From Ditylenchus dipsaci (Eukaryota; Nematoda; Chromadorea; Rhabditida; Anguinidae), in assembly GCA_004194705.1 (NCBI GenBank), contig SADC01001042.1, forward strand, positions 372,001 to 436,000: DNA of 64,000 nucleotides. Reading direction: 5' to 3'. The translations under genes were made by a program, and so were the position numbers. The notes below the pieces were generated by a model. That model was not told the origin of the DNA, made no database searches, and worked only from the letters and a program-made list of their open reading frames with translations. Positions 12,394 through 23,759 of this stretch are shown here, piece after piece. How positions within the stretch are numbered: position 1 is the stretch's first letter; every line of letters starts with the position of its first letter.

Positions 12394-12400
12394 TATAAAA
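12394..12400 (+). promoter_or_regulatory. TATA box of pectate lyase copy 1
   Basis: TATAAAA 55 bp before the ATG, in a block conserved in copy 2 at the same spacing. Confidence 0.7.
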
Positions 12401-12448
12401 GGGCCGAGAAAAGTCTTGGAAATCATTATTAAGTGCTTCTCCATTAGC

Positions 12449-13187
12449 ATGACTTGCCTATTGCCTCCAATTGCATTGATTGCGTTATGTCTAGCTGCTG
12501 TTACAGCCCAATTCCCTACTTGGCCCACTGCAAAAGGAAACAAGAGGGCTGACAGTACTATCTCTGTCACCGGCACTTTGGATGGTAAATTTGTGCGCTA
12601 CACTGCTGGATCTGCTTTGGGAGATGGAGGTCAGAAAGAGGGACAAAAGCCAATCTTCGAACTCAAGGCTGGAGCCAGTCTCAAGAACGTGATCATTGGA
12701 GCACCTGCAGCTGATGGCATTCACTGTCTTGGCTCCTGCTACTTGGAGATGTGTGGTGGGAGGATGTGGGAGAGGATGCAGCCTCTTTCCTGGGTTCTGG
12801 CAACAATAACTACACAGTCAACACTGGAGAGCTAGAAAAGCACATGACAAAGTGTTTCAACACAATGGTGGAGGCACTGTCTACATCAAAAACTTCCAGG
12901 TGGAAAACTTCACCAAGTTCTACCAAGCCTGTGGCACCTGTCCAGCCATGACTCGTAAAGTGGTCATGGACGCTATTCGAGCCAAAGGACCTGGTCTTGC
13001 TCTAGTTGGTGTTATGTCTAGAAACGGAGACACTGCCACCTTGACCAACATCCAAGTGGACTCCAAAGTCACCTATATTTGCCAACGCTACAATGATGGG
13101 CAGGAATTGGCAAAGCTGGCCAATACACAGCCAAACAGAACGGAGATGGCAAACAGTGCAAGTACTCAACCGGCAACATCAAAATGA
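12449..13187 (+). CDS. pel: Secreted pectate lyase (PL3 type), copy 1, frameshifted as given
   Basis: Would cleave de-esterified pectin (pectate) by beta-elimination in the plant cell wall after secretion. The ATG at 12,449 begins a clear signal peptide ([17 protein letters not shown], cut before QFPTW). PL3 landmarks follow in order: [16 protein letters not shown], then [12 protein letters not shown] in another frame, [23 protein letters not shown] and [17 protein letters not shown]. There is no intron. Compared with copy 2, one base is missing at about 12,750 (GAATGTG reads GATGTG) and one at about 12,828 (GGAGGAGC reads GGAGAGC). Near 13,140 the frame also leaves the one that would give [12 protein letters not shown]; copy 2 shares that last shift. 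The ATG at 12,380 upstream lies before the likely transcription start and is rejected. Either a recent pseudogene or an intact gene with assembly deletions. Confidence 0.88.
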
Positions 13188-13279
13188 TATGAGCACTCAC
13201 AAATTAATAATTGTGAAATCTAGTTTAGTTGATATAGCATATATGATTTAGTTAAGTCTATCTTGTATGCTTTAAAAAC

Positions 13280-13285
13280 AATAAA
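13280..13285 (+). terminator. Polyadenylation signal AATAAA of pectate lyase copy 1
   Basis: About 95 bp after the stop. The matching signal in copy 2 is at 40,998-41,003. Confidence 0.65.
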
Positions 13286-13518
13286 AAATTGGCTCTATAT
13301 TTTTTATTCATCTTTTAACACTTAAAAGGCAGGCACACGATAATAAGTCTTATTTAAAATGTTTGAATTCCCAAGCAATGGTTATTAATATAAAACAAAA
13401 CAAATTTTATGCTTGAACAACTTAAAAATACAGTCCAGTCTGGATATAGTTCGACCCTTCCGCACCGTCTTCAAGTTGCATTAAATCAGCTTTTAAATGC
13501 TATATTATTTGTTATTTT

Positions 13519-14384
13519 TTAACTTAAATGTGCAAAATTACGTGTGATAGAGCCGTTTGCTCAGCAAACCCCACATACCACTTCAAAAACAAACAAGACT
13601 GCACCAAAAAGAGATTTAAAGTATTGCAAAACAAAGTCTTGGACGCTCGTTAAGCGACCGTTTAAAAATATTTACAAATCTTTGCAAAAACTTTTTCTTT
13701 GCTATTCTAATCTGCATTTCTGACACCGGAATAATGCTCAAAATGGTCGATTTGCACAATGAACTGACCTTAAAATTAAAAAATCATCGTCAAAATTTAA
13801 GTTCCTCTCAAGACAATAATTATTCAAATATCGAGTTCTTCCAAAGTAGGGTTGGGTAATTCTCCGGAAAAAGTATTTCTCCGGGTAATTACCCGGTAAT
13901 TACCAATCAACCAACCTATTCCAAAGCTTAAATATTTGTTGTCTCAAGAGGAACTCGAATTTCTACGATGATTTTTAAATTTCTATAGCAAACTTATATT
14001 ACACATTGGTGTACAGGAACATGTGGATTAACATGTGGATGGGTGTACAAAAAGAAGTTAAAATATATTGATCAAACCGATGTGAAGGAATTTGAATTTC
14101 GACGATGATTTTTAAACTTTAAGCTCACTTATTGTGCAAATCGACTGTGTTGAACACGGTTCCGGTGTCAGAAATTCAGGTTAGAATAGCTAAGAAAAAG
14201 TTTTCCACCAAAATGCTTTTGCAAACATTTGTAAATTCTTTGAAACGGTTGCTTACTCTTTAAGGACTTTGGTTTGTAATAATTTAAAGCTCTTTTTGGT
14301 GCAGCTTTGTTTGCTCTTTCAAATAGTATGTGGGGTTTGCTGAAAAGACAACTCTATCACACGTAATTTTGCACATTTAATTTA
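13519..14384. repeat. Foldback element
   Basis: Left arm 13,519-13,846 and right arm 13,919-14,384 are inverted copies (AAATGTGCAAAATTACGTGTGATAG-type ends; GTATGTGGGGTTTGCTGA and its complement inside). Both arms carry the GACACCGG...ATGGTCGATTTGC core (13,720-13,756; 14,136-14,172). The right arm has an extra segment around 13,985-14,100. Confidence 0.85.
13847..13918. mobile_element. 72-bp mini hAT element with perfect target duplication
   Basis: TAGGGTTGGG...CCAACCTA, rich in ATTACCGG/CCGGTAAT, flanked on both sides by TTCCAAAG (13,839-13,846 and 13,919-13,926). It sits at the centre of the foldback 13,519-14,384, whose arms join cleanly when it is removed. Confidence 0.88.
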
Positions 14385-15332
14385 AAAACCCGTTGCGGAA
14401 CAATGAAAAAATACAGTCAAGTTTGTTTGTTTCTTTGTTTCTTTTAGCCAAACATTTTACAGTTAGTTATCATAAACACCTGAACAATGTAACATTCAAA
14501 AGCTGATTAATGCATATATCGCATCGCAATATCGCAAAAAGAAAAATCGGTGTCTCTAGTTGTAGGTCTAACAGATCAACATCGGTTAGCCGGATCGACA
14601 GCCTTCTAAAAGAGCCACACTCATTATGGCTGCACCTTAAGAATCATTTTAGAATGGTAATCATAATTTAATTTTTATAACTGAATGATGTTTTTTGCTG
14701 AACAGGTATATTGAAAAAATATTTCATTTATTTTAAAATAGAAATAAAAACAATCATTTTATATAAAAATGTTAAAAAAATAAATAAAACAGACAAATAG
14801 TTTTAATGTTTGACTTAAAAATGGTTAAGACCGATCTGTAAATTGGAATTCTATTTACACAATATACAAATTTATATACAACTGACACGCTTTTGATACA
14901 AAAAAAGGAAAGGGATCAGGCAAATTTATGTTTACAAAGTAATCTGTCTATAAATAAAAGTAACTTTATACAACGTACAATTTTGCAAATATAAACTAAT
15001 ATTATTTTACAAGTAAAAATGAATAAGAGTAGTAGAGTTACACGTTTCATCAATTACACACAGACATTTAGTAATTATCTTAAAAAGGCATCGTTGCGCT
15101 CAGTATGCCGTATTTGCTCTAATAGTTCGGCCGCTCCTCATAAACTGACCCTCTATATCTAGAGGAATATATCTCAGTCCAAAGAAATTATTTACCTTAC
15201 TGTTTCTTTTCCTTTTTTACTCCCACAAGTTCTACCGATTATTTGGTTGAGTCACAAAAACTTTCGAGATCAATCCAAACCAAATTTTTAATCTTTTTGG
15301 GGATTCGCCTATTAACTACCGGTTGCATATTA
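14385..15332. other. AT-rich spacer
   Basis: No gene seen. Bases 15,085-15,260 (TTTGCTCTAATAG, ATATCTCAGTCC, CTACCGATT) resemble 35,700-35,960 and belong to a dispersed repeat. Confidence 0.5.
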
Positions 15333-15744
15333 CAGTGACTCCCCCGCCTCTTTCGAAGGTTGAATTTTTTTTTGAAATATTTTGCCGAATCAGATTTGTC
15401 AGTCTAATCACAAAAATAGTAAAGATTCTAAACTTACCAGTCGTTTCTGTTAATGAAAAAAGTTTTGCCGAAAAGACACCCGCGAGTACTCGCTATAGTG
15501 ACGCCCTTATTTCAAAAAGGAGTGTCACGAAACAGCGAGTACCCGCGAATCTTTTCGGTAAAACTATTTTCATTTACAGAAACGACCGGTAAATTAAGAA
15601 TCTCTACGACTTTTTTTGATTAGACTGACGAATCAGATTCGGCAAAACATTTCGAAAATTGAGGTAAAAAAGTATCGGACCCTAGGTGGGAACAAACTTT
15701 GGGGAGGGAAGGGGGGGGAATGTCACTATAGTGGGAACTAACTG
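15333..15744. mobile_element. Palindromic MITE with TA target site
   Basis: TIRs CAGTGACTCCCCCGCC and TATAGTGGGAACTAACTG, each next to TA. The halves fold back on each other around 15,510 (shared AAACGACCGGTAA/TTACCAGTCGTTTC and CGCGAGTACTCGC/GCGAGTACCCGCG). Its right end matches 22,505-22,601. Confidence 0.8.
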
Positions 15745-16129
15745 TATTTTAAAAGCGTGGGCACAAATATCATCAAATACGGCATTTCCTACAAATTTGA
15801 AGGCCTTATCTTAGCTCAAAGAAAATATTTTAAACCGCTGTTTTTTGCTTTTTTTAATGGCCACAAACTTTACCGATTCGCTGTCCAATTTTGGCCCGAA
15901 TCATTAGTCAAAATTTGGAGGAGTAACTTGCGCATTGAAATATTGAAAGCATTGGCATGCTCTTTTAGGCTGTGAAATATGTTTTCGAAAAAACTTACAG
16001 ATGGAAGGATAACGGTGGCGCATTAGAAAAATATATGGTCTGTTTCGATTTTGGTTTTTTAGAAGATTCACTTAAAAAGGGTGTTTCAATAAACATTGAC
16101 CAGTCGGTTTTTGTTGCGTCGCCCTACTG

Positions 16130-19100
16130 TTAAAGTATTGCGCAACATCTACAAATGCCATTTCTCTGGGTTGTGGCACCACTGGAGGCGTTGCAGGAGC
16201 AAAGTAGGCATGTACATCAACTTCTGGGCGAAATTGCTAAAAATGCAGATTGAGATTAGGACAACTTTGAAAAGTAAATTTATATTTTGAAAAATTTTCA
16301 AAAACTTGCCTTGAATTTTTTAATAGCATCCTTGGTGATCATCTGGCAGTCAAACAAGTCAACCCTCTCTAGATGCTTTAGTGTCTTCATTGAGTCTAGT
16401 GCAGCATCTGTGATATTAGGGCAATTGTCCAGCTCCAGTACAGCCAAGCAGTCCTTATGTGTAGCACACAATTCTGCTAGACCAGTGTCTGTCAGATTCT
16501 CACAGTGTGAAAGAGCCAGACTGCAATTTTTTTCATTTGCATACTCACTAGAGTAAGAAGGATGTCTAGCTTATAGAGTCCAAGTAATTTTTCTACAAAA
16601 ACCAGGTGTATTTGAGGAACTAAAACCAGACAACCTCCAACCGCCGCTCCCCTTGTTCTCCTGGTGCTACCCTACTAAAGACTTGCTAGCAAACCCGGTT
16701 TACGAGCATTCCATTCTCCTGGGACCTGTTTATACTATCTGAGCAATTTAATTCAAAAGTCCGTCTAAACCCTAATTTCCGCCTTAAAGTTTTGGCTATA
16801 TTACCTAGACAAATTAGGACAACCATTGTTCAGATTCAGCAAAGCAGCATCAGTAATTAGTGAGCAATCTTCTAGGTCCATTCTCTCAAGTTCATGACAG
16901 TTTTTGGATAGGGTAATGAATCCGGTGTCTGTGAGATTGGTGCAGGAAGCTAGCTCCAGATCTCTGCAACGGCAAAATTTTGTATTTTTCATCAATTCAA
17001 AGTTTACTTGATATTAGGACAGCCCTGAGCAATTGCATTAAGTGCTTGGTCCGTGATCTCCTTGCAGTTGGATAGACACAGGAACTCCAGTTGGTTACAA
17101 CCATTAGCTAGTTGCTCCACTGTCTCATCGGTTACGTTCTAAAAATGGATTTGGACAATTTCAGCTGTTTTCGTAAACAATAAGTGCTCACTGAACAAGA
17201 AAGAAGGCTAAGTTTGCGCAGTTGTTTTAGATCATTATTCACTTGAGCAAAACAGCTAGGGGACAGCTAAAAAAACTTTTGATAATTACGTCATGTGACT
17301 TGCTTTCTATAGAATAATTAACTAATTTTTTAAATAAAATATCTACCCCTCACAGCCTTTGCAAATCAAAGTGTGTAGGTTGGGGGATCCTCTGCAAATG
17401 TAGGCTATGCCTCGGTCTGTTATGTTCTCACACCAACTTATGTTGAGTTCTTCCAGCCGTTTACACCCTTCACTGCAACAAATATTCGAATATAAAATAA
17501 TTTGTGGGAGTCAGATCTGAGATTTTTTGCCGTAACTTATTTAATTCATGCGTTTTTGCGAGGTCTTTTTATTCAATCAAAGAAGTTATTAGCTACTAAA
17601 GTTTCATTTATGCCATTTTCAAGATTTTCAGTCTAATCGAAAAAAGCGTCTTTTTAGATGTCTTGTTTGCCTCAAAAATAAAAAAAGTGTGTGGAATGGT
17701 TTATCCTAGCGTACTACCTTTGATACCTATTGTTGGGATACACTTTGAGTTCGATGCACCTGTGTAATTAACCATTCGACCACTTTGACCGTTTAAGATA
17801 CAAAATGAACCTTTGGAAAAAACGAAAGAGATGTTAATTTCAATATCTATTTTTCAAATGCCCATTTTGCCTCAATCACGGTTTAAGTGTGTGCATTTTT
17901 CTATCTAAACATTCTCTTAAAAAAATCTCGCACTAAAGCGCAAATTCAAAAGTTTGTGGCGAAAATAGACTTCAGAGTTTATACGCTGTAAGGTAAAAAA
18001 TTACCTAATAAACTTCATAGTTAAGTCTAAAAATATTAATGACTTTTTGAGTTTAGTTGTTATGTATCAATCACCTGTGATGGCTGTGCAATTTTCTAGA
18101 TCTAACTCTTTGAGTCTGTGACAATATCTTCCAATAAATTCGCAGGTGCTAAATCTTATTTTATTTGAAGGTTTAAATCTTTAAAGCTGCTTACGCATCT
18201 GTAATCAACTTGCACTTGTTCAAAGACAACCTCTCGATATTGGGACATTTAGCAGCAAAGGAGCGCATGGCGGAGTCCTGCACACTCTCACAGCCTCGCA
18301 AACTTAAAGTTTTCAGAAAACCCCCACATCTCCGAGCCAAACTTTCTACTACAGCTGTCTTAAAAAAATTGAGTTGTTTGAAAAGGCATTTTGTTAACAT
18401 GTGTTTCTTCTCACCTTCACATCTTTTGGAAGTCGAACAAGTCGACGGACTGCCAATTACTGCCATCCATCGCCAGTTTGTTCCAACTTCGACATACTTG
18501 AGCACATCTGCACAAAGATACTATGTCCAGATAAGAGAATACCCTTCAAAACAATTGTGGTTAATTTTTTTAAAGTGAGCTGCTAAATAATCCTTTACGG
18601 ATTTTACTTGTTTTTGTTAAAGCACACGGGCAATTTGTGTAACAACAGTTTTCTTTGATGCATGGCGCAGTGGAGAATCGTTAGTGATTGCTGGCCTAAA
18701 ATAGTTCGCGGTTGGACCCCTCTTGTGGGTGCTCCAGTTTTTTTGGTATGTTTAATCAAGTTTGAGAAGTCATTCCACTTTTGACGCCAGGTTCGAGATC
18801 AGCGACCCACATTACCCCTGAAAAATTGGTAAAAAAAACAGCCAAAATAACTAGAGTGCACGCACGTGAAGTCGAACCTGCGAACTATTTTGGGCCAGCG
18901 AACACTAACGATTATCTACTGCGCCATGCATCAAAGAAATTTATAGTAACGCAAGTTGTCCGTTCCCTTTAAAGGGTAACATGCAAAATTTGTTCTCAAC
19001 ATGGTCAAACAAAAAAATTACATTTTTTTACTAATATTTGTTATTATATGTTGCCCAATTGAGTAATAAAGTGAACCAATAAGGTGAAAAAGAGGTAAGT

Positions 19101-19588
19101 TTGGCGTGAAAAGTTTAAAAATTACTTATGAGAAGTTTAAACACTACACTCGACGACACCCTCGATATAGTGCCTCCCAAAAAGTAGAGCAATTCGGTCG
19201 GCTTTGACTAAAATTCAATCAAAGTGAACCCTCAATACAACGCCACCCTCGATATAAAGCCACTTGGGGCCAGTCCCGAGGTTGGTGTGATATTGAGGTC
19301 GACTGTATTCACAGTTACTTGAAATCAGACAAAAAAATTCGTCGGATCACATGGAGAAAATTCACGTGTGGTGCCTGAATTTCGTTTTTTGCCGCCTAAT
19401 GTACGCCTAATATTATTTGTCCGCCTAATATGCACTGTAGCGGTATGCACCTTAAAGCTGCTGCCCTTTTTAAGACTGTAGCTTGAAGAACAAACCAACC
19501 GTAAAATCAATTCCTTTGGAAGAATCCGGTTGATAAGGGCTTGTGGGTCGGATTGGCCGTTGGGCAGCAGTGTGGTGATCAAATACAT
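16130..19588 (-). CDS. FBXL20: F-box and leucine-rich-repeat protein of the FBXL2/FBXL20 family
   Basis: Substrate receptor of an SCF ubiquitin ligase; the family is membrane-anchored by prenylation. Eleven exons: 19,588-19,500; 18,543-18,415; 18,358-18,195; 18,148-18,075; 18,026-18,005; 17,472-17,347; 17,266-17,192; 17,138-17,008; 16,963-16,805; 16,520-16,310; 16,236-16,130. Together they give about 429 residues, close to the usual ~430. F-box at residues ~22-65 (LPKELILR, VFSYLDIVSLCRCAQVCRSW), then about a dozen CC-type LRRs (RRCGGFLKTLSLRGC, LEELNISWCENITDRG, LASCTNLTDTGF), VHAYFAPATPP and a C-terminal CAIL prenylation box. Exon 5 is a 22-nt microexon; intron 10 is GC-AG. Three single bases must be restored: the A-run at 18,424-18,427, the G-run at 17,346-17,349 and near 16,176-16,180. 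The first exon starts directly at TTTTGTTGCAG|ATG, a likely trans-splice site. Confidence 0.95.
18650..18942. repeat. Pair of inverted tRNA-derived SINE heads inside FBXL intron 1
   Basis: On + at ~18,657-18,722 and on - at ~18,867-18,933 the same ~70-bp unit occurs: a pol III A-box-like TGGCGCAGTGG and, about 45 bp later, a B-box-like GGTTCGACT or GGTTGGACC. The two units are inverted around ~130 bp of unrelated sequence and bounded by ATGCATGGCGC/GCGCCATGCAT and TTTCTTTGATG/CATCAAAGAAA. Confidence 0.65.
19150..19306. repeat. Fragment of a CAGTCGA-type MITE
   Basis: Contains CCCTCGATATAGTGCC, CCTCGATATAAAGCC and ends GGTGTGATATTGAGGTCGAC-TGTA, matching the terminal style of 960-1,182. No clean left end. 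Confidence 0.6.
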
Positions 19589-20771
19589 CTGCAACAAAAT
19601 ATTAAATAAATATACAAAGAATGTTCAAAAAACCTCACATTTTTCATTTAGCAAGAAAATAACTTAAAGTTTTTTACATGTCGCAAGAAAAAAGCTGTGT
19701 TTTTCGAACTCACTTTTTAAGGGTGGTTTGGTTTTCTGCTATCTACTACTTTTACAACAACTACTTCTACTTGTTCTCTACCCCTTTGTAGGGGTGCCAC
19801 ACTGTGTGTGCACCCCCCTTTTCTCTCACAAACACCAGCCACGGCAATCAATAAATTAAAGACTACAAGGCTGTGTGTGACTGCGAACAGCCGTCTCACT
19901 CACATTATCAAGGCCGCTTTTTTATTCACTTTTTTGAGTGCAGAAAGAAGATAAGTCAGTCATTTTTTGAAAGTTCAGGGTGAAAAATAGCTTAATTTAA
20001 ATAAAATTCTAGATTTTTGAGCAATAATTTATGCACAAAGACCTTATATTTTTTAATCAAATTTACAATTAAGGTGATTTTATAAAAAAAGAATAATCTT
20101 ATTATTATTGTTGGTTGCAATACGAATTTTAAATAAACTACAAAACAGAATTTTTTTGCCTTAAACAATACTCTAGAGTACTTACCGTATCTATTTCCAT
20201 GGAAGCTCCTCTAAAAATAAAGGTCTCTTTCTTTCTACTATAAGCCCTTCAAAGTGGGTTATTGAAGAAAAAAGATCGAACCGTTTTTGAAATTCGAGCT
20301 GAAAGCGGTTAAACACACATTTTTTCGAAGTTTTTTCTCCGTTTATCACTCGAGAATTATTTTCAAAGTGTATGATAAAACTTCAAGTGTCTTATTAGAA
20401 AAATACAGTGAAACCCGTTCTTGGGAACAGTTGGTATATTGACTCCTCAAAAACTGAAACTTCAGCCAAACCAAGTCCTTACATTTTGTCTGAAAAGCGC
20501 TTTGTGCGTCCTCTTTATATCCCGAAAATCTGAAAGAATTCTTATTTGCGCTCAAATAAAATCAAAAAAGTGCAGTCGGAAGAAGTCTTAGAACTAAGAA
20601 AAGACAATAAATGAAAATATCAAATATTTTCTATGAGCTGAGATATAGGTCCTCAAAGTTAGGGGTAAGTGCTTATTAAAGCACGGGCACTCATTATAGA
20701 AAATAGGTGTTTTAAAAGCATATTGAAAAACTAATAAACAAACAAAAAGGAAAAATAAGTACAAGTTCATT
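19589..20771. other. Spacer upstream of the FBXL gene
   Basis: Possible outron and promoter of the F-box gene; purine-rich block at 19,740-19,830. No exon recognised. Confidence 0.45.
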
Positions 20772-20785
20772 GGCACTTTCTATAC

Positions 20786-20960
20786 TCCGGCAAACCGTTT
20801 GTTTCAAACCGTTTGCAGCAAACGGTTTGACGAGTTTGCTGCAAACTGTGGTTGTAGCAAACGGTTTGTTCAAAGCGTTCAAACGGTTTGTTCAAACCGC
20901 TTAAAGCGTTTGAAGCAAACCGTTTCAACGGTTTGCTTCAGACCGTTTGATCAAAGGGGT
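20786..20960. repeat. Left subterminal array of CAAACCGTTTG motifs
   Basis: About ten variants of the palindrome CAAACCGTTTG, often alternating with GTTTGCTGCAAAC, packed in ~175 bp. Likely binding sites for the element's own DNA-binding protein (inference). Confidence 0.8.
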
Positions 20961-21044
20961 TTTGTTAGTCTTGCATTTATTTTTGCCGTTTCAATCTTTG
21001 TCTGTACCGCTCCATCGTTCTGTAAATTGTAGTGCTCTATCTAG

Positions 21045-22413
21045 ATGGCTATGGATGCGATCGATCTAGGCCTACTTGCGCTATATCTGATTATCAAGCA
21101 AAGAAGGAAGCAAAAGAAGCAAATGCGTCGCTACTACATTCGTCCGCCACATGCCTCAAAGTTTGCTCTCAAGTATGGGATGGAGATGTTCGACCGCTAT
21201 TATCGCTCCGAAGACTCAGAGGATCTGCGCTCCTTTTGCCGTTTTTCGCCTCGTCGTTTCGATAGACTGTTGCAGATGGTGGAGGACAAGCTGAAGCACC
21301 CATCGACTCATATCAGGCCAATTCTTCCAAGATACCGTTTAGCAATCTTTCTCAGGTAATTATTGTAAGTCCCTTATCTGCATAGTTATCCTATTTCGTT
21401 TTAGGCACATGGCACATGGAATTTCTTACGTAGCGCTACAGCATGAATTTGCAATTGGTGTGCAGACAGCCCTGGAAATTTGCGAAGAAGTCGCGAAATT
21501 TCTTATCGATGTACTGGATCCCATGTATTTGCCCATTCCGACAACAGTAAGTCAGCTACAACTTATCAGCCATAAATCTTTTCTTATCTTCACTGACCTT
21601 TTAGGAAGATTGGTTAAGCAATGCAAGGGATTTCAATGAACGCTACGGATTTCCGCATGTGATCGGTGCAATTGATGGCAAGCATGTTGCAAGGACGCGT
21701 CCGGATGAGAGCGGTGATCTTTTCTGGTGCTTCAAAGGTTTTCATTCCCAAGTGCTGCTGGCTTTGTGTGATGCTCACTGTCGTTTCCTGGCTGTCGATA
21801 TCGGTGCCTCTGGACGTCAGTCAGGTATTCTAAACTATTTTCCATTTCACTTAATTTATTAAAGCTGCACGTTTCAGATTCCGGTCTTTACACAAGTTCG
21901 CAAATTAGAAGATTTCTGGAGAGTGCAGAAGCTGGTGTACCTGCTGCTGTACCACTTGGAGTGATTGGACCAATGCCTTATGTAGTGCTGGCTGATGGAG
22001 GGTTTGGACTACGAGACTACATGATGACCCCGTTACAGAAAAATCAACAACAAGCGCTAATCGGCTTCTCTACAACACCGTTCTTTCAGCGTATGCCTTT
22101 ATATTTACTTTCAGCTGTTATTTTGGAGTATTTTAGAGCTCGTCACGTGGTGGAAAGTGCCTTTGGTCAGCTCGTGCAGAGGTTTCGAATCTTTCTTGGT
22201 CCCATTGATGTATCTACCGAGCAAGCTACCCGTCTAATCCATGCTGCTGTTCTTCTTCACAACTATCTGGGACCTCTCCGCGAGCCAGTTGATGATGCAG
22301 TTCAAGCCGCTGTCAGGGGAATGTCACCTAGAATGACTCCAAGAAATACGACTGAAGCAGGAAAACATGTTAGAGAAATGTTTTTGAATTACCTTGTACA
22401 TGAGCGGGAATAA
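21045..22413 (+). CDS. Harbinger transposase (HARBI1-like DDE nuclease)
   Basis: Cuts and rejoins the element ends. Exons 21,045-21,355, 21,405-21,546, 21,605-21,824 and 21,878-22,413 join to 402 residues with no frameshift. N-terminal region typical of the family (SFCRFSPRRFDRLLQMVE, YRLAIFLRHMAHG), then the DDE domain: first Asp in IGAIDGKHV, second in VDIGASGRQSDSG, Glu in ARHVVESAFGQLVQRFRIF, and a C-terminal HAAVLLHNYL helix. Introns are 49-58 bp with GT-AG borders. The segment FQRMPLYLLSAVILEYF just before ARHVV replaces the usual short linker and could be an unspliced 24-nt intron remnant. Codon use is richer in G+C than the surrounding DNA. Confidence 0.95.
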
Positions 22414-22504
22414 AGAATTTTTCTGTATACTAGCTGCTGTCGGAAATCTAATCATTTGTGCGCTCCTAGTATTTCCTTTTCTTCAGACTGTAAAAACACA
22501 ATTG

Positions 22505-22601
22505 AAAAAATACTTCGAAAATTGGGTAAAAAAGTGTCGGACCCAAGGCGGGAACGAACTTTTTGGGGTGCCGGTTAGCGGGACTCGACTGTATTTTCAT
22601 T
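22505..22601. repeat. Solo right end of the 15,333-15,744 MITE family
   Basis: GTGTCGGACCCAAGGCGGGAACGAAC...GGGACTCGACTGTA matches the right end of the element at 15,333-15,744 (TATCGGACCCTAGGTGGGAAC). No matching left end nearby. Confidence 0.65.
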
Positions 22602-22625
22602 CTGTTTCAGTTGCTTTCGAGTGCA

Positions 22626-23410
22626 ATGGATTATAAGATTGTTGCTGAGTCACCGAAAGTAAAGATCGAGCCACTGGACGAGAAACAAAAGTCGAAACTC
22701 ATCGACCTGGTCAAGCAGCGCCCGTCTATCTGGAATCCTGCAGATCGTGGCTACCTGAAGGATGCTGGCAAATGGCTGGAGCTCGCTAAACAATATAACG
22801 AAAAAGAGCTGACGAACTACACCGCAAAGAATCTTAAGGATTTCTGGAATTCGTTGGTCGTCTACCACAATAGGGTCAGATTATAAATAACAACTTGTTC
22901 CGTGATTAAATAGTTCGCTGTTTCAGATCAAAAACAACTCGAAGAAACTGTCAGGTTCTGGTGCGGATGAGAAGGAGACGCCAATAAAGTGGGTGCATTT
23001 CGAGTCGATGGGATTTCTTCGCGACAAGCCGACAAAAGAGCAGAGATACAGCAATTTGAGTCAGAGTACCGCCGAAGCAGAGGAGAGCAGTGACAAGGTC
23101 TTATTACCTTATTTTTCCAGTGTTGGAATTCTATACCAAACAGTTTCAACCCTTTTAGAGAGACCAGTTCAAGGGAGCGAAGCGACGCAAGCAAGGCCAG
23201 GGCGATTCGGAGATTCTTGCCGTGTTGGACATGATGAAAGCGAAAATGGAGAAGCCTTCCGTGGATTACAAGCATACGATCGCCAAAAATGTCGACGACA
23301 TTATGGAAAAGCTGGATCGTCTCGGTTTGGACAAGATGAAGTTGAAGCATCGCATAGGACTGCAGAAATTGGTTGATGAATATGAGTCAGAAATTCTCGA
23401 TTTGTCGTGA
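22626..23410 (+). CDS. MADF/Myb-like accessory protein of the Harbinger element
   Basis: Exons 22,626-22,874, 22,927-23,097 and 23,159-23,410 give 223 residues without frameshift. Residues ~22-82 form a MADF-type (Myb/SANT-like) DNA-binding domain (LIDLVKQRPSIWNPADRGYL, W at the third helix in LKDFWNSLVVYHNR). The C-terminal part (AVLDMMKAKMEKP, DIMEKLDRLGLDKMKLKHR) is helical and resembles the BESS-like interaction tails found with MADF domains. Harbinger partners bind the termini and carry the transposase into the nucleus; the CAAACCGTTTG arrays are the obvious candidates for its site. Same strand as the transposase, 213 bp downstream. Confidence 0.85.
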
Positions 23411-23759
23411 TTTTGATTTGTTGTACGTGTCGTACGGTGTTGAAAATAAAGAGTTTGTATACCTGGTGTGTTTGTGGCATAAAAACATATGCATACTAGA
23501 GTTTATATATGCGGTAGGCCCCAGAAAGTGAAAATCTGTCCAAAATCTGCCACTTTGCGTTTATTTGACTTAAAAAGGGTTAAATTTGGTCAAAACTACC
23601 CGAAAAAGACCATCTATATCTGAGGGGTAGGAAGCGAACATTTTTGACAAAATCTTTATTTTTTCAATCAGAAAGTGTTTAGAAATGTTCTCTTATCTTG
23701 TTGAGCAGAAAAAATCAGTCGAGAGTTGATTTTGGGTCACTTTTCGAAAAATCCAAGTA

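Noticed and set aside
12380..12448. Upstream in-frame ATG extending pectate lyase copy 1
   Set aside because: It lies before the TATA box spacing expected for the transcript and would hide the signal peptide; copy 2 does not keep the extension.
19717..19899. 60-codon minus-strand frame with hydrophobic start (VVFNLLIAVAGV)
   Set aside because: Starts and ends arbitrarily in a purine-rich outron-like block upstream of the FBXL start; no second line of support.
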